Counted from the first letter of the stretch, positions 8,819 to 18,301 are shown. The stretch is 64,000 nt of DNA from Alishewanella metallidurans (GCF_036983985.1 NZ_JALAHQ010000002.1:124001-188000), one strand, 5' to 3'. Numbers and translations: made by a program. Notes: generated from the sequence alone by a model not told the origin.

Positions 8819-10156
8819 ATGTACGATCCCTTAGTTGACCCATATATTGGCCAAGATGTGGCTTATCCAACCTCATACTGGGCCGATAATACAGAACATA
8901 TAACGCCCTTTACCCATTTACAACACAGTATTGATACTGATGTTGTCATTATTGGTGCAGGTTATACTGGCCTTAGTTGCGGTTATCAGTTAGCTAAACA
9001 GTTTTCCCGTGACGTTGTAATACTAGAAGCAAATAAAGTGGGTTGGGGCTGCAGTGGGCGTAATGCGGGGTTTGTACTACGAGGCACTGGCCGGTTAGGT
9101 CTTGCTCAATTACAACACAAGTTTGGTATTGAAACCGCAACGTTATTTCATCAAGAATATGGCGCTGCCATTGAAAACGTTAAGCAAATGATAACTGCCG
9201 GAAATATTAGCTGTGAAATGCAGCAATCAGGTTATCTTAAAATTGCTCATAACCTAAAGCTGGGTGCTGAGTTGCCAGCGCAAGCTGAGTTTTTACGCCG
9301 ACAATTTGGTTATGACGTCCAGTATTTGTCTGCTGCCCAGTTGCATGCAGATTATATGCATAACCATCAAGCCTTTGGCGCTATTCGGTTTCCTGATTGT
9401 TTTGGCGTTAACCCGCTGGCTTTGGCACAAGGTTATGCACAGCTTGCCAAGCAAAGCGGGGTAAATTTATATACGGGTACGCCAATGCAAAGCTGGGCTC
9501 GTAGTGCTAATGGCGGTTTTACGGTGCAAACCCCAAGCGCAACTGTGCGTTGCAAGCAGTTAATTTTCGCCACTAATGGTTATACGGCAAAAAACTTATT
9601 CCCACCGCTAAACATGTCTTGTCTACCGGTGTTAAGTAGCGTAATTGTTACTCAACCGCTTAGTGCTGAGCAGCTTAAATTAAGCGGCCTTAACCATACT
9701 CAGCTGGTGATGGATACGCGTGCACTAAAATATTACTACCGCAAGCTACCGGATAATAGACTGCTGTTTGGTGGCAGAAGTGCGGTATATGGCAAAGATG
9801 CGGAAAAGGCAATTTATCCGGCCCGTTTGCTTGGCGCATTAAAAACCTGTTTTCCGATGCTAAGCGAGCTTCGCTGTGATTATCATTGGAGTGGCTGGGT
9901 GGCGGTGTCTTATGATGATTTACCGCGGGTATGCCAAGCACAACCCAATATATTTTATGCGGCAGGTTACTGTGGTAGCGGTGTATCTTTTAGCACCCAA
10001 GCTGGTAAGCGTTTAGCACAACTGGCAATGGGAGAACCCTTACCGGCATTGCCGATTTATCAGTCTGCGTTACAGCCATTTCCACTACCAGCACTGCGTC
10101 GTGTTGGTCAACAAGCCTATTATCAGTGGGGTCGTTTTAAAGATCGCTTTTTGTAA
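8819..10156 (+). CDS. FAD-dependent oxidoreductase (DAO / gamma-glutamylputrescine oxidase type)
   Basis: A 445-residue flavoprotein of the D-amino-acid oxidase (DAO) fold. The N-terminal dinucleotide motif is at residues 43-51 (VIIGAGYTG), followed by the WGCSGRNAGFVL stretch seen in PuuB-like amine oxidases and sarcosine oxidase relatives. A C-terminal FAD contact, FYAAGYCGSGVSFSTQAGK, is present. It should oxidise a C-N bond of an amine or N-alkyl amino acid, giving H2O2 or feeding electrons to an acceptor. The exact substrate cannot be read from the sequence. It shares a probable operon with the GNAT gene, which suggests acylated or amino-acid-derived amines. Confidence 0.8.
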   Translation: MYDPLVDPYIGQDVAYPTSYWADNTEHITPFTHLQHSIDTDVVIIGAGYTGLSCGYQLAKQFSRDVVILEANKVGWGCSGRNAGFVLRGTGRLGLAQLQHKFGIETATLFHQEYGAAIENVKQMITAGNISCEMQQSGYLKIAHNLKLGAELPAQAEFLRRQFGYDVQYLSAAQLHADYMHNHQAFGAIRFPDCFGVNPLALAQGYAQLAKQSGVNLYTGTPMQSWARSANGGFTVQTPSATVRCKQLIFATNGYTAKNLFPPLNMSCLPVLSSVIVTQPLSAEQLKLSGLNHTQLVMDTRALKYYYRKLPDNRLLFGGRSAVYGKDAEKAIYPARLLGALKTCFPMLSELRCDYHWSGWVAVSYDDLPRVCQAQPNIFYAAGYCGSGVSFSTQAGKRLAQLAMGEPLPALPIYQSALQPFPLPALRRVGQQAYYQWGRFKDRFL

Positions 10157-10160
10157 TAAA

Positions 10161-10180
10161 CCCCGCTATTAGCAGCGGGG
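10161..10180. terminator. Hairpin between convergent genes
   Basis: CCCCGCT and AGCGGGG pair around a 6-nt loop, between the stop codons of the convergent oxidoreductase (+) and TonB receptor (-). Short A and T runs only, so its strength as an intrinsic terminator is moderate. Confidence 0.65.
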
Positions 10181-10191
10181 CTTAGCTATTA

Positions 10192-12522
10192 CTAAAACTT
10201 GGCGCGCAAGCCCAGCGTTATAGCACGGCCGGGTAATGGCGCATCGTCTTTAATAAATGAGCTATGCACAAAACCCAGCTTATTAGTTAGGTTAGTGCCG
10301 CGAGCAAACAGTGTGACATCAACTGCTGAGAAGTTAACATCATAATTAAGGTTGGCATCAAGCAGCGTATACGCAGGGGTTGATGTTTCATTAACGGCTA
10401 GTTTAGTTTGGCTACCATAATGGGTTACTCCCACATCCGCACTCCAACTTAGGCCAGTATATTGATAACCTAAACCTAGTTTATACGGTGGTATTCTTGG
10501 TAAATAATCGCCGTTATCTAGCTTGGCACGCACTGTGTCAGCAAAAACATTTAACGCCTGAGCGCTGTCTAATTGATAACGGGCTTCAAACTCCATACCG
10601 TACAACGTGGCATCATGCTGCTGATATTGATATAGCGGAAAGCTATCGTGATGCTCGTGATCGTGCTCATCGTCAACATGGTCGTGTTCGGCCTCAAGAT
10701 CAGCCATAGTTAGCCCTGTATTAGCCTGATATAGGTAGTTATGTACCTTGTTGTAGAAAAAATTATAGGTAAAGGTTAAATCATCTTTAAAATGCCGAAA
10801 GGTTAGATCGATGTTATTTGCCGTTTCTTTTTTCGCTTTAGTATCAATATATGCAAGCTCGCCGGCATTGATTGCATACTGTAATCCTAGCTCGTAACTG
10901 CTCGTTGCAATATGTGCACCGTTAGCATAAAGCTCGGCTGCCGATGGCGCGCGCTCTGAGCGGCTGTAGGCTAATGCCCAAGAGAACCCCGGTATAAACT
11001 GCCATACGGCACCAGCTGATACACTCGACGCAGTAAATTGGTCGGAAACATGAGCAATGGTAAGTCCATCGGCTAAGGTAATGTGGTCAATGTCATGTTT
11101 GGTGCGCTCAATTCGACCGCCAAACTGCAAGCCAACCTGACCTATTTGTTTTTCTTCCATCACAAAAAGGGCGTGCGATAAACTATCGCTATCTGGGGTA
11201 AAGGCTTCTTCGCCAAACGCACTGTAATTTGACTGTTGTAAATGATAACCAAACAAACCATGCCAACCATTAAACGTTTCATGCTCAAGTGTTAAGCGGC
11301 TTTCTAACGCTTTGTTTTTAAATGTAGTACCTACTGTGCCAGCTTCTATTTCTTGGTGTTGATAATCAGTATAAGCGGTATTAATCGACAGAGTTTCAAT
11401 GCCGTTAACGGGGTTATACCATTCACCAGCAAGGCTAATACGATTTTGTTTTAATGCCGCAAAAACACCGTCATCTTCAGTATGCGGCTCGGCATCGGCT
11501 TCTTCAGCGTGATGATGATGCCCAGGAATACCGTAATCTGATTCTAACCGACCTATGCTGATACCAATTAAACCTTGAGCACCAATGTAGCTTAAACCAG
11601 TATTTAACGCTTTACTGTCTAGCCAAGAGTTCTCTAATGAGGTAAGGCTTTCACCCTCATCATTAGTAAAACGGGGTACGGAGTAATCTGACGTTTTACG
11701 ATTAAAACCATCAACATGCCAAGCAATATTATTAACACTACCTTCGTGGTTTAGGGCCAGTGATTTTTCTGCAGCTACGTCGGCATATAGCGCTTGAACT
11801 TGCGTTTCACTTTGTTGGCGTAATTGACGCGGAATACGGTTATCAACCACGTTAATAACGCCGCCAATAGCACCGCTACCGTATAATAATGTAGCAGGGC
11901 CGCGTAGCACCTCAATTTGTTGCGCAGTTAGGGCATCGGCACTAATAGCGTGATCAGGTCCAACGCGCGACACATCGGCGGTATCTAAGCCGTTATTAAG
12001 CACCCGTACGCGAGGGCCATCCAAACCACGGATCACCGGGCTTGAGGCAACAGGGCCATAATAATTAGCGTGTACACCTGGCTCAAATTTTAAGGTTTCG
12101 CCAATGGTTGGTTCGGTTCTACGCTGTAACTCTTCACCCGATAAAACCGATACCGGAGTTACCATATCTAAGGTGTTTTTATGAATACCCGACGCTGATA
12201 CCACAATGCGTTCGATGCCGCCTTTAGTTAGCGATACGCTCAGCTCTAATTGCTCAGTGGTTAATTTAATATAGCTATCGCCATAGCTGGGTGCATCAAT
12301 ATGTAACTCGGCATCGGGCTGCGCCTCAATGCTAAACCTACCTAAAGCATCGGCATAAACATATTGCTGGCGGCCGTGAATATGTACCCGAGCATTTTTT
12401 ATCGGCTCACCTTGTTGATCGGTAATCACGCCACGATATTGTGCAGCTTGCACCTGGCTGGTAAAAATGAAACCTATACTTGCCGCTAACAGGCTATAAC
12501 GAAGTAGAGAAGAATTACGCAC
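10192..12522 (-). CDS. His-rich TonB-dependent receptor, ZnuD-like (probable zinc uptake)
   Basis: A 776-residue outer-membrane receptor. A signal peptide ends near QVQA (residue 26), and a carboxypeptidase-regulatory-like beta domain follows (residues 29-100). The plug comes next (VEVLRGPATLLYGSGAIGGVINV, about residues 204-226), then the barrel ending in KF. Two external-loop regions are rich in His and acidic residues: about 335-347 (GHHHH...PH) and about 612-626 (HDH...HDHEHH). These resemble the metal-capturing loops of ZnuD. Upstream at 12545-12567 is a sequence close to the Zur box. Taken together, zinc import through the outer membrane is the best guess; copper or another metal is possible. 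Confidence 0.82.
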   Translation of the reverse strand: MRNSSLLRYSLLAASIGFIFTSQVQAAQYRGVITDQQGEPIKNARVHIHGRQQYVYADALGRFSIEAQPDAELHIDAPSYGDSYIKLTTEQLELSVSLTKGGIERIVVSASGIHKNTLDMVTPVSVLSGEELQRRTEPTIGETLKFEPGVHANYYGPVASSPVIRGLDGPRVRVLNNGLDTADVSRVGPDHAISADALTAQQIEVLRGPATLLYGSGAIGGVINVVDNRIPRQLRQQSETQVQALYADVAAEKSLALNHEGSVNNIAWHVDGFNRKTSDYSVPRFTNDEGESLTSLENSWLDSKALNTGLSYIGAQGLIGISIGRLESDYGIPGHHHHAEEADAEPHTEDDGVFAALKQNRISLAGEWYNPVNGIETLSINTAYTDYQHQEIEAGTVGTTFKNKALESRLTLEHETFNGWHGLFGYHLQQSNYSAFGEEAFTPDSDSLSHALFVMEEKQIGQVGLQFGGRIERTKHDIDHITLADGLTIAHVSDQFTASSVSAGAVWQFIPGFSWALAYSRSERAPSAAELYANGAHIATSSYELGLQYAINAGELAYIDTKAKKETANNIDLTFRHFKDDLTFTYNFFYNKVHNYLYQANTGLTMADLEAEHDHVDDEHDHEHHDSFPLYQYQQHDATLYGMEFEARYQLDSAQALNVFADTVRAKLDNGDYLPRIPPYKLGLGYQYTGLSWSADVGVTHYGSQTKLAVNETSTPAYTLLDANLNYDVNFSAVDVTLFARGTNLTNKLGFVHSSFIKDDAPLPGRAITLGLRAKF

Positions 12523-12544
12523 AAAAACACCTTTTTAAAATTCT

Positions 12545-12567
12545 GATATGTGATGTTATAACATTCT
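12545..12567. promoter_or_regulatory. Zur-box-like dyad
   Basis: The 23-bp segment, read on the plus strand, matches my recollection of the E. coli Zur consensus (ATGTTATA / TATAACAT arms) at about 18 positions. The right arm TATAACATT is perfect and the left arm is ATGTGAT. It lies 23-45 bp before the ATG of the His-rich receptor, over the likely promoter. The core ATGTTATAACAT is itself a 12-bp perfect palindrome. Confidence 0.55.
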
Positions 12568-12699
12568 ACGCAATTTATGCCTCACTGCAAGTAGGAATAT
12601 GTAAAAAAAGTTCAATAGGGCAGCTCACGCGATTAATCACTAGCGTTATTTGAGATTAGGTTATTAGAATACAGCTTTTATATTTATGGATTAATACTG

Positions 12700-13338
12700 A
12701 TGAGTTTTTGGCCTGAGTTTTTATTAATTGCCGCTGTGCATTTAATGGCTGTTGCAAGCCCAGGGCCCGATTTTGCCATTGTGCTGCGCTATGCCGTGCG
12801 CTTTGGTCGACGCCAAGCACTAGCCGCGAGTATAGGTATTGGTGTGGCAATATTGCTGCATGTCACTTGGTCGTTAGTGGGTATTGCGGTACTTATTCAA
12901 ACCACGCCTTGGCTATTTAAAGTATTAAGCGTCTGTGCGGCAATTTATTTGGCTTACATTGGCGTAATGGCATTAAAAAGTTCAGCACCAACAAGGGTGC
13001 AAACCAACACTGCAGATACGCCAGCGCCAATACCGTCCATTAAAAAAGCCTTTATTGCTGGCTTTATTACCAACGGTTTAAACCCTAAAGCAACGCTATT
13101 TTTTCTATCATTATTTGCCGTTATTATCTCGCCACTTACACCGTTGTCATACAAGGTTATTTATGGTGTTTATATGGCTTTTGCTACTGCAGCATGGTTT
13201 TGCATGTTATCGCTGCTGCTAACCCATGAAAAAGTAACACGGTTTTTATTGCAAAAAGGCTATTGGTTCGACCGTGTTATGGGGCTGGTTTTATTGGCAT
13301 TAGCGGTGCATTTAATTATCAGTAGCGTTAATAGTTAA
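12700..13338 (+). CDS. LysE/RhtB-family amino-acid exporter
   Basis: A 212-residue inner-membrane protein with about six hydrophobic helices. It has the family signature near the N-terminus (VASPGPDFAIVLRYAVRFGRRQALAASIGI) and the conserved FITNGLNPKATLFFLSLF segment in the middle. Members export amino acids such as homoserine, threonine, lysine or leucine by proton exchange. The exported compound is not evident. It is a single gene between the divergent ZnuD-like receptor and trhO, with no partner regulator adjacent. Confidence 0.88.
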   Translation: MSFWPEFLLIAAVHLMAVASPGPDFAIVLRYAVRFGRRQALAASIGIGVAILLHVTWSLVGIAVLIQTTPWLFKVLSVCAAIYLAYIGVMALKSSAPTRVQTNTADTPAPIPSIKKAFIAGFITNGLNPKATLFFLSLFAVIISPLTPLSYKVIYGVYMAFATAAWFCMLSLLLTHEKVTRFLLQKGYWFDRVMGLVLLALAVHLIISSVNS

Positions 13339-13441
13339 TGCCAAGCTTATTACAACCTTTGCTACAAGGGATCAGCAACGTTATAATGCCGCCGATTTTA
13401 ATTGCCCCGAATTTACGGTTCGGCTTTGCAAGAGGTTACTT

Positions 13442-14356
13442 ATGTACGTAGTTGCTGCTTTATATAAATTTGTTTCGTTACCCGATTATGTCAGTTTACG
13501 CGATGCGTTATATGACGCAATGGTTGCTAATAATGTTAAAGGCACGTTATTGCTAGCTGAGGAAGGTATTAACGGTACCATTTGTGGTAAACGCGAGGGT
13601 GTCGATGCAGTTAAAGCTTGGTTAGACGCTGACGGCCGTTTTAGCAATTTAAGCTATAAAGAGTCGTTAGCTGACGAGCTAGCGTTTTATCGTACCAAGG
13701 TAAAACTGAAAAAAGAAATTGTTACCATGGGTGTTCAGGGTATAGATCCGGCTCAAATTGTTGGCACCTATGTAAAAGGTGAAGACTGGAACGAGCTTAT
13801 TTCAGACGAAGACACCATTTTAATTGATACGCGTAACGACTATGAAGTAGCTATTGGCAGCTTTAAAAATGCGGTAAACCCCAACACTACAACGTTTCGC
13901 GAGTTTCCGCAGTGGGCCGCAGATAACCTAGATAAAACCAAACATAAAAAAGTCGCTATGTTTTGTACTGGCGGTATTCGCTGCGAAAAATCAACCGCGT
14001 TTTTAAAAGAACAAGGCTTTGAGCAGGTATACCATTTAGATGGCGGTATTTTAAAGTACTTAGAAGAAATGCCTGAAGAGCAAAGCCTATGGCAAGGCGA
14101 ATGCTTTGTTTTTGATCAGCGAGTAGCCGTTAAACATGGTTTAGAGCAGGGCAGTTATGATCAGTGTTATGCCTGTCGTATGCCGTTATCGGTCGAAGAG
14201 ATGGCTGCAGATACCTATGTTAAAGGCTTAAGCTGCCCACATTGCCATGACAAAACCAGCGAAGAACAAAAAGCGTCATTTACCGAGCGACAACGCCAAG
14301 TTGAATTAGCCAAACAACGTGGTGAAAAACATATTCGTGATGGTAAGTTTGAATAA
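13442..14356 (+). CDS. trhO: tRNA uridine(34) hydroxylase, rhodanese-like
   Basis: A 304-residue protein of the YceA/TrhO family, which hydroxylates uridine 34 of tRNA in an oxygen-dependent way as a first step to 5-methoxy- or 5-carboxymethoxyuridine. The N-terminal domain (1-90) is the family-specific ferredoxin-like part. A rhodanese domain follows with the catalytic loop CTGGIRC at Cys175. The C-terminus has a small zinc-finger-like pair (CYACR and CPHCH). ATG at 13442 is preceded by AGAGG. Single gene with its own terminator. Confidence 0.93.
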   Translation: MYVVAALYKFVSLPDYVSLRDALYDAMVANNVKGTLLLAEEGINGTICGKREGVDAVKAWLDADGRFSNLSYKESLADELAFYRTKVKLKKEIVTMGVQGIDPAQIVGTYVKGEDWNELISDEDTILIDTRNDYEVAIGSFKNAVNPNTTTFREFPQWAADNLDKTKHKKVAMFCTGGIRCEKSTAFLKEQGFEQVYHLDGGILKYLEEMPEEQSLWQGECFVFDQRVAVKHGLEQGSYDQCYACRMPLSVEEMAADTYVKGLSCPHCHDKTSEEQKASFTERQRQVELAKQRGEKHIRDGKFE

Positions 14357-14376
14357 CCGTGTTTATCACGACATTT

Positions 14377-14401
14377 AAGCCAGCATTTAGCTGGCTTTTT
14401 T
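14377..14401 (+). terminator. Intrinsic terminator of trhO
   Basis: AAGCCAGC and GCTGGCTT pair around a 5-nt loop (14377-14397), followed by a T-run. Confidence 0.9.
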
Positions 14402-14519
14402 ATTAGCTTAAATTAACGATAAAACTTAAACCGTTCTAATAAATAGAATTATAAGTCCGTAATAATCCCATTTATCTTTAGTTAAATTGGTGTATTATAA
14501 AATTCTACAGGAGCTAATT

Positions 14520-15068
14520 ATGCTAAAAAACAGTTCGTCACAATATGGTTTAGTTAGTGTGTTGATACACTGGTTGATGGCGTTAGTAGTATTTGCTTTG
14601 TTTGCTGTTGGCTTTTGGATGGTCGACTTAAATTATTACAGTGAGTGGTATCGCACTGCGCCTTATTGGCACAAAAGTGCAGGCATACTGCTAGCTGCTG
14701 CTTTAGTGCTGCGCTTAATTTGGCGTAGGATTAGCCCGCCGCCATTACCTCTAGCAACGCACCAGCGCTGGGAACGGAAACTTGCACAAGCAGTACAGTT
14801 TTGTTTATACCTAGGGTTGATAATACTATTTATTAGCGGTTACTTAATATCGACCGAAGATGGTAGAGCAATCAGTGTTTTTGCTTGGTTTAACGTGCCT
14901 TCGGCCGGGGCATTATTTGCTAATCAGGCTGATATCGCGGGTATTATTCATCAGTACACAGCGTACAGTTTAATCAGCTTGGCGGTATTACACGGCTTAG
15001 CTGCACTAAAGCATCATGTTGTTGATAAAGACCATACGCTTAAACGTATGTTTGGACATAAACCTTAA
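14520..15068 (+). CDS. Cytochrome b561 (CybB type)
   Basis: A 182-residue inner-membrane diheme cytochrome with four hydrophobic helices. Candidate heme ligands are the His in LIHWLM, in YWHKSAG, in IIHQYTAYS and in VLHGLAALKHH. It probably passes electrons between ubiquinol and a periplasmic or membrane partner; CybB oxidises superoxide in vitro. The start MLKNSSSQYG is chosen because CAGGAG lies 7-13 bases before it; a longer in-frame start at 14487 has no such site. The yceI gene begins 15 bp downstream, the common cytochrome b561-YceI pair. Confidence 0.9.
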   Translation: MLKNSSSQYGLVSVLIHWLMALVVFALFAVGFWMVDLNYYSEWYRTAPYWHKSAGILLAAALVLRLIWRRISPPPLPLATHQRWERKLAQAVQFCLYLGLIILFISGYLISTEDGRAISVFAWFNVPSAGALFANQADIAGIIHQYTAYSLISLAVLHGLAALKHHVVDKDHTLKRMFGHKP

Positions 15069-15083
15069 TAGCGGAAACCTATA

Positions 15084-15653
15084 ATGAAAAAATTATTATT
15101 AGCTACATCTATCACTGCAATGATGGCAATACCAGCACAAGCTGCCGACTATGTTATTGATACTCAAGGTGCTCATGCTTTTGTACAGTTTAAAATTAGC
15201 CACTTAGGATACAGTTGGCTACATGGCCGTTTTAATACTTTTTCTGGTGATTTTAGCTATGAAGCAGATAAGCTTACCGATGCGAAAATTAAGCTAACTA
15301 TTGATACTACCAGCGTAGATTCAAACCATGCCGAGCGCGATAAGCACTTACGCAGTGCGGATTTTTTAAATGTAAGTAAGCACCCTAAAGCCAATTTTGT
15401 CAGTACTAAAATTGTGCCTAAAGCCGGCAAAGAGTTTGATTTATACGGTAATCTTACGCTAAATGGAGTAACTAAAGAAGTTGTCATTGCGGCTGAGAAA
15501 TTAGGTGAAGGTAACGACCCTTGGGGTGGCTACCGAGCGGGTTTTGCCGGAACCACTACGCTAACCTTAAAAGACTTTGCCATTAACACAGATTTGGGCC
15601 CAGCCTCAACCACAGTGCAGCTTGAATTAGTGGTTGAAGGTGTTCGCAAATAA
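15084..15653 (+). CDS. YceI-family periplasmic lipid-binding protein
   Basis: A 189-residue secreted protein. Residues 1-20 form a signal peptide (ends AQAA). The rest is the YceI lipocalin-like barrel: AHAFVQFKISHLGYSWLHGRFNTFSG at the start, the DxxHAERDKHLRSADFLN motif in the middle and GVTKEV near the end. Homologues bind polyisoprenoid chains, such as ubiquinone-8, in the periplasm. Its position 15 bp after cytochrome b561 suggests one operon in which the cytochrome and a quinone-binding protein cooperate; that link is inferred. Confidence 0.92.
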   Translation: MKKLLLATSITAMMAIPAQAADYVIDTQGAHAFVQFKISHLGYSWLHGRFNTFSGDFSYEADKLTDAKIKLTIDTTSVDSNHAERDKHLRSADFLNVSKHPKANFVSTKIVPKAGKEFDLYGNLTLNGVTKEVVIAAEKLGEGNDPWGGYRAGFAGTTTLTLKDFAINTDLGPASTTVQLELVVEGVRK

Positions 15654-15714
15654 TTGTAATCCGTACTTTTATAAAGCTTTTATAAAATAAAATTAGCTAA
15701 ACAGCAGGCAAGTG

Positions 15715-16770
15715 CTAACTTTCCTGCTGTTTTTCTATTGGGTTACCAGTAGTGTTTTGCTCTACTGGGATAGCTTCTGGCTCTAGCGGTTTAGTGTGAG
15801 CTTCTTTAGATTTTATGGCGCTCGTTAAACTTAATAAAATAAGATTAAATTCTTCATCCGCCACCTGTACGTTAGTTAACTGACTCACCAACAAATTGGC
15901 TTCGTAGTTATCGCCTGTGCGGTACATTAATTGTGCCAGCCTTAGGGTTGCCCAAGGCAAGGTTTTGTTTTCACTATCGTGATAGAACTCTAAATACTGC
16001 TGTAGGGCACTAATACCCTGAGTGGCATCTTGATCCGCAACTACCGCCAAACGACCAATGTGATACAGCGCATTGTATTTATCGGTCATATCGGTAGCGT
16101 ATTCCACTACCAAGCGATAACTAACAAAAGCATCATCATAAGCCGCTAATTCATTTTCTAACTGAGCTTTACGTACTAACAGCCTAGCTACAGGTGGGTT
16201 TGGCATCATACTGTTTAGTAATGCCAAAGCTTCCGTTGGTTTTTTATTATTAATAAGAATACGGCTTTGTGCCAATAACCCCTGGGCAGGGCTATCTATT
16301 GCCAGCTGCTTTGCCATAGTTTCTGCTAGCTCTTTATCGCCACCCGCAGCCGCCGGCGCAATGCTATAAAAGTCGACTAATGCTTGACGGGCATTGAAAT
16401 GATCAGGCTTTAAACTTACTGCTTTTTGTAATAAAGCTACGCCGCGACTTGCGCGCTCTTTTGCTGAGAAAATATTACCATTGCTCGCTAAACGAATTTT
16501 ACTTAAACCAGCTAAATAATTGAGTTCACTGTTATTAGGAAACTGCTCAACGGCAAAGTTTAATAAGGTATTAGCATCTTCTAACCGCTGCTGACTAATT
16601 AACGCTTTGGCATAAATAACTAATAAGCCATCTTGCTGTTTATAATCGGGCTGTTTGACCAGTTGATGCTCTAATTCAGTAAATTGAGATTTAGCTAATA
16701 ATTGTTCGTAATGAGAGAAATCTGCAGTAGTTAAACTCGAAGCAGCAAGTAATAACAACAACGCCTTCAT
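15715..16770 (-). CDS. Exported TPR-repeat protein of unknown function
   Basis: A 351-residue protein with an N-terminal hydrophobic stretch (MKALLLLLAASSLTTA) that looks like a signal peptide. It then has helical tetratricopeptide-like repeats (for example QRLEDANTLLNFAVEQFPNNSELNYLAGL and ERASRGVALLQKAVSLKPDHFNARQALV), finishing with a Glu/Pro-rich tail. TPRs form protein-protein contact surfaces; no catalytic motif is visible. It follows nrdA-nrdB-yfaE on the same strand with a 69-bp gap, which may only be chance. I do not recognise a named orthologue. Confidence 0.7.
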   Translation of the reverse strand: MKALLLLLAASSLTTADFSHYEQLLAKSQFTELEHQLVKQPDYKQQDGLLVIYAKALISQQRLEDANTLLNFAVEQFPNNSELNYLAGLSKIRLASNGNIFSAKERASRGVALLQKAVSLKPDHFNARQALVDFYSIAPAAAGGDKELAETMAKQLAIDSPAQGLLAQSRILINNKKPTEALALLNSMMPNPPVARLLVRKAQLENELAAYDDAFVSYRLVVEYATDMTDKYNALYHIGRLAVVADQDATQGISALQQYLEFYHDSENKTLPWATLRLAQLMYRTGDNYEANLLVSQLTNVQVADEEFNLILLSLTSAIKSKEAHTKPLEPEAIPVEQNTTGNPIEKQQES

Positions 16771-16839
16771 TAATCTGCTCCATTTAAGTGGGATAGGGTA
16801 TAGCTAGTCTGCTCGATAGCGTACGAAATTACCATAGCG

Positions 16840-17097
16840 TTAGGGAATTTCAATGTCGATATCTGTCAGTGGAATACTACAGCAGGGGAGAAACTCATTT
16901 TTACGAACAAAGGCGAGCGGTTCGTTAATGTAACTGACTTCACCACTCAATAGCTTGCAGCGGCACGCACCACAATAGCCTTCGCGACAATTAAAATTAA
17001 CCTGCAGTTTTTGCTGCTCTAACGCATTAAGTAAGGTGCGCTCGCTACCATCAAAATTAAAATGGACGTTTGCACCTACTTTAACCTGCTGGGGCAT
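16840..17097 (-). CDS. yfaE: 2Fe-2S ferredoxin for ribonucleotide reductase maintenance
   Basis: An 85-residue plant-type ferredoxin with the cluster ligands CREGYCGACRC and a fourth Cys in FLPCCSIPL. YfaE supplies electrons to rebuild the diiron-tyrosyl radical cofactor of NrdB. The start codon lies 5 bp after the nrdB stop codon, so the two are translationally close and part of the nrdA-nrdB-yfaE operon as in E. coli. Confidence 0.93.
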   Translation of the reverse strand: MPQQVKVGANVHFNFDGSERTLLNALEQQKLQVNFNCREGYCGACRCKLLSGEVSYINEPLAFVRKNEFLPCCSIPLTDIDIEIP

Positions 17098-17102
17098 AAT
17101 GC

Positions 17103-18233
17103 TTAAAGATCAAAATCGCCGAAGTCACTACCATCAACTTCATTGTCGATTTGCCCAACTAAATATGAACTAATTTCAGTTTCTTGTGGCGCAACCTGTA
17201 CGTTGTCAGATACCAACCAGGTATTAATCCATGGGATAGGGTTTTGCGTAGTCGAGAATATGGATTTTAAGCCAATTGCTTGCATTCTGCTATTAGTAAT
17301 ATATTCGACATATTGACACAAAATGTCTTTATTTAGGCCGATCATCGAGCCATCTTTAAATAAATATTCTGCCCAATCTTTTTCTTGCTCAGCAGCTTTA
17401 CGAAAAATAGCGTAGGCATCTTCTTCACACTCTTTAGCAATAATCGCCATTTCAGGATCATCATCGCCGGCAGCCATAATATTTAAAATATGCTGCGTAC
17501 CCGTAAGATGCAGAGCCTCATCACGAGCAATTAAGCGAATAATTTTTGCATTACCTTCCATAAGCTCGCGCTCGGCAAACGCAAAGCTACAGGCAAAACT
17601 AACATAAAAGCGAATAGCCTCTAGCACGTTAACCGACATCATACATAAATATAAACGGCGCTTTAGCTCGCGCAGGGTAATGCTATATTCTTTACCATTA
17701 ATAGTGTGTGTACCTTCACCACAGCGTTGGTACAAGTTTATGCCATCTATTAGGTGATCGTAGTAACGCGTTACATCTTCGGCGCGTTCTAAGATTTTCT
17801 CATTCAACATAATATCGTCGAATACTTTGTGCGGTTCAGAAGTAATATTGCGCACGATATGGGTATAACTGCGGCTATGAATGGTTTCACTAAACGCCCA
17901 AGTTTCAATCCATGTTTCCAGCTCAGGTAGCGATACGATGGGTAAAAAGGCAACGTTAGGTGAACGCCCTTGTACTGAATCGAGGAGTGTCTGGTACTTT
18001 AGATTGCTAATAAAAATGTGCTTTTCATGCTCAGGCAGATTTTGATAATCAATTCGATCTTTACTTACATCAATTTCTTCCGGACGCCAAAAAAAGCTCA
18101 ATTGCTTTTCGATCAGTTTTTCAAAAATCATATGCTTTTGTTGATCATAGCGCGAAACGTTTACCGGATTACCATAGAACATAGGTTCTTTCATCTGGTC
18201 ATTCATTTGTCGGTTAAAAGTTGTGTAAGCCAT
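17103..18233 (-). CDS. nrdB: Class Ia ribonucleoside-diphosphate reductase, beta subunit
   Basis: The 376-residue radical-generating subunit, nearly colinear with E. coli NrdB (MAYTTFNRQMNDQ... to the acidic C-terminus DGSDFGDFDL that docks to NrdA). The iron ligands are in WAFSETIHSRSYTH and in the MEGNAKIIRLIARDEALHLTGTQH stretch. It makes the tyrosyl radical used by NrdA to reduce NDPs to dNDPs. I choose the ATG at 18233 by homology; a GTG two codons upstream (18239) has better spacing to AGGA and would add Met-Ala. It lies 62-68 bp after nrdA. Confidence 0.96.
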   Translation of the reverse strand: MAYTTFNRQMNDQMKEPMFYGNPVNVSRYDQQKHMIFEKLIEKQLSFFWRPEEIDVSKDRIDYQNLPEHEKHIFISNLKYQTLLDSVQGRSPNVAFLPIVSLPELETWIETWAFSETIHSRSYTHIVRNITSEPHKVFDDIMLNEKILERAEDVTRYYDHLIDGINLYQRCGEGTHTINGKEYSITLRELKRRLYLCMMSVNVLEAIRFYVSFACSFAFAERELMEGNAKIIRLIARDEALHLTGTQHILNIMAAGDDDPEMAIIAKECEEDAYAIFRKAAEQEKDWAEYLFKDGSMIGLNKDILCQYVEYITNSRMQAIGLKSIFSTTQNPIPWINTWLVSDNVQVAPQETEISSYLVGQIDNEVDGSDFGDFDL

Positions 18234-18301
18234 TGCCACTTATCATCCTAACAAGGTTTAAAATAAATACGCGTTACCAACGTAACGCATTTACTCTATA
18301 G

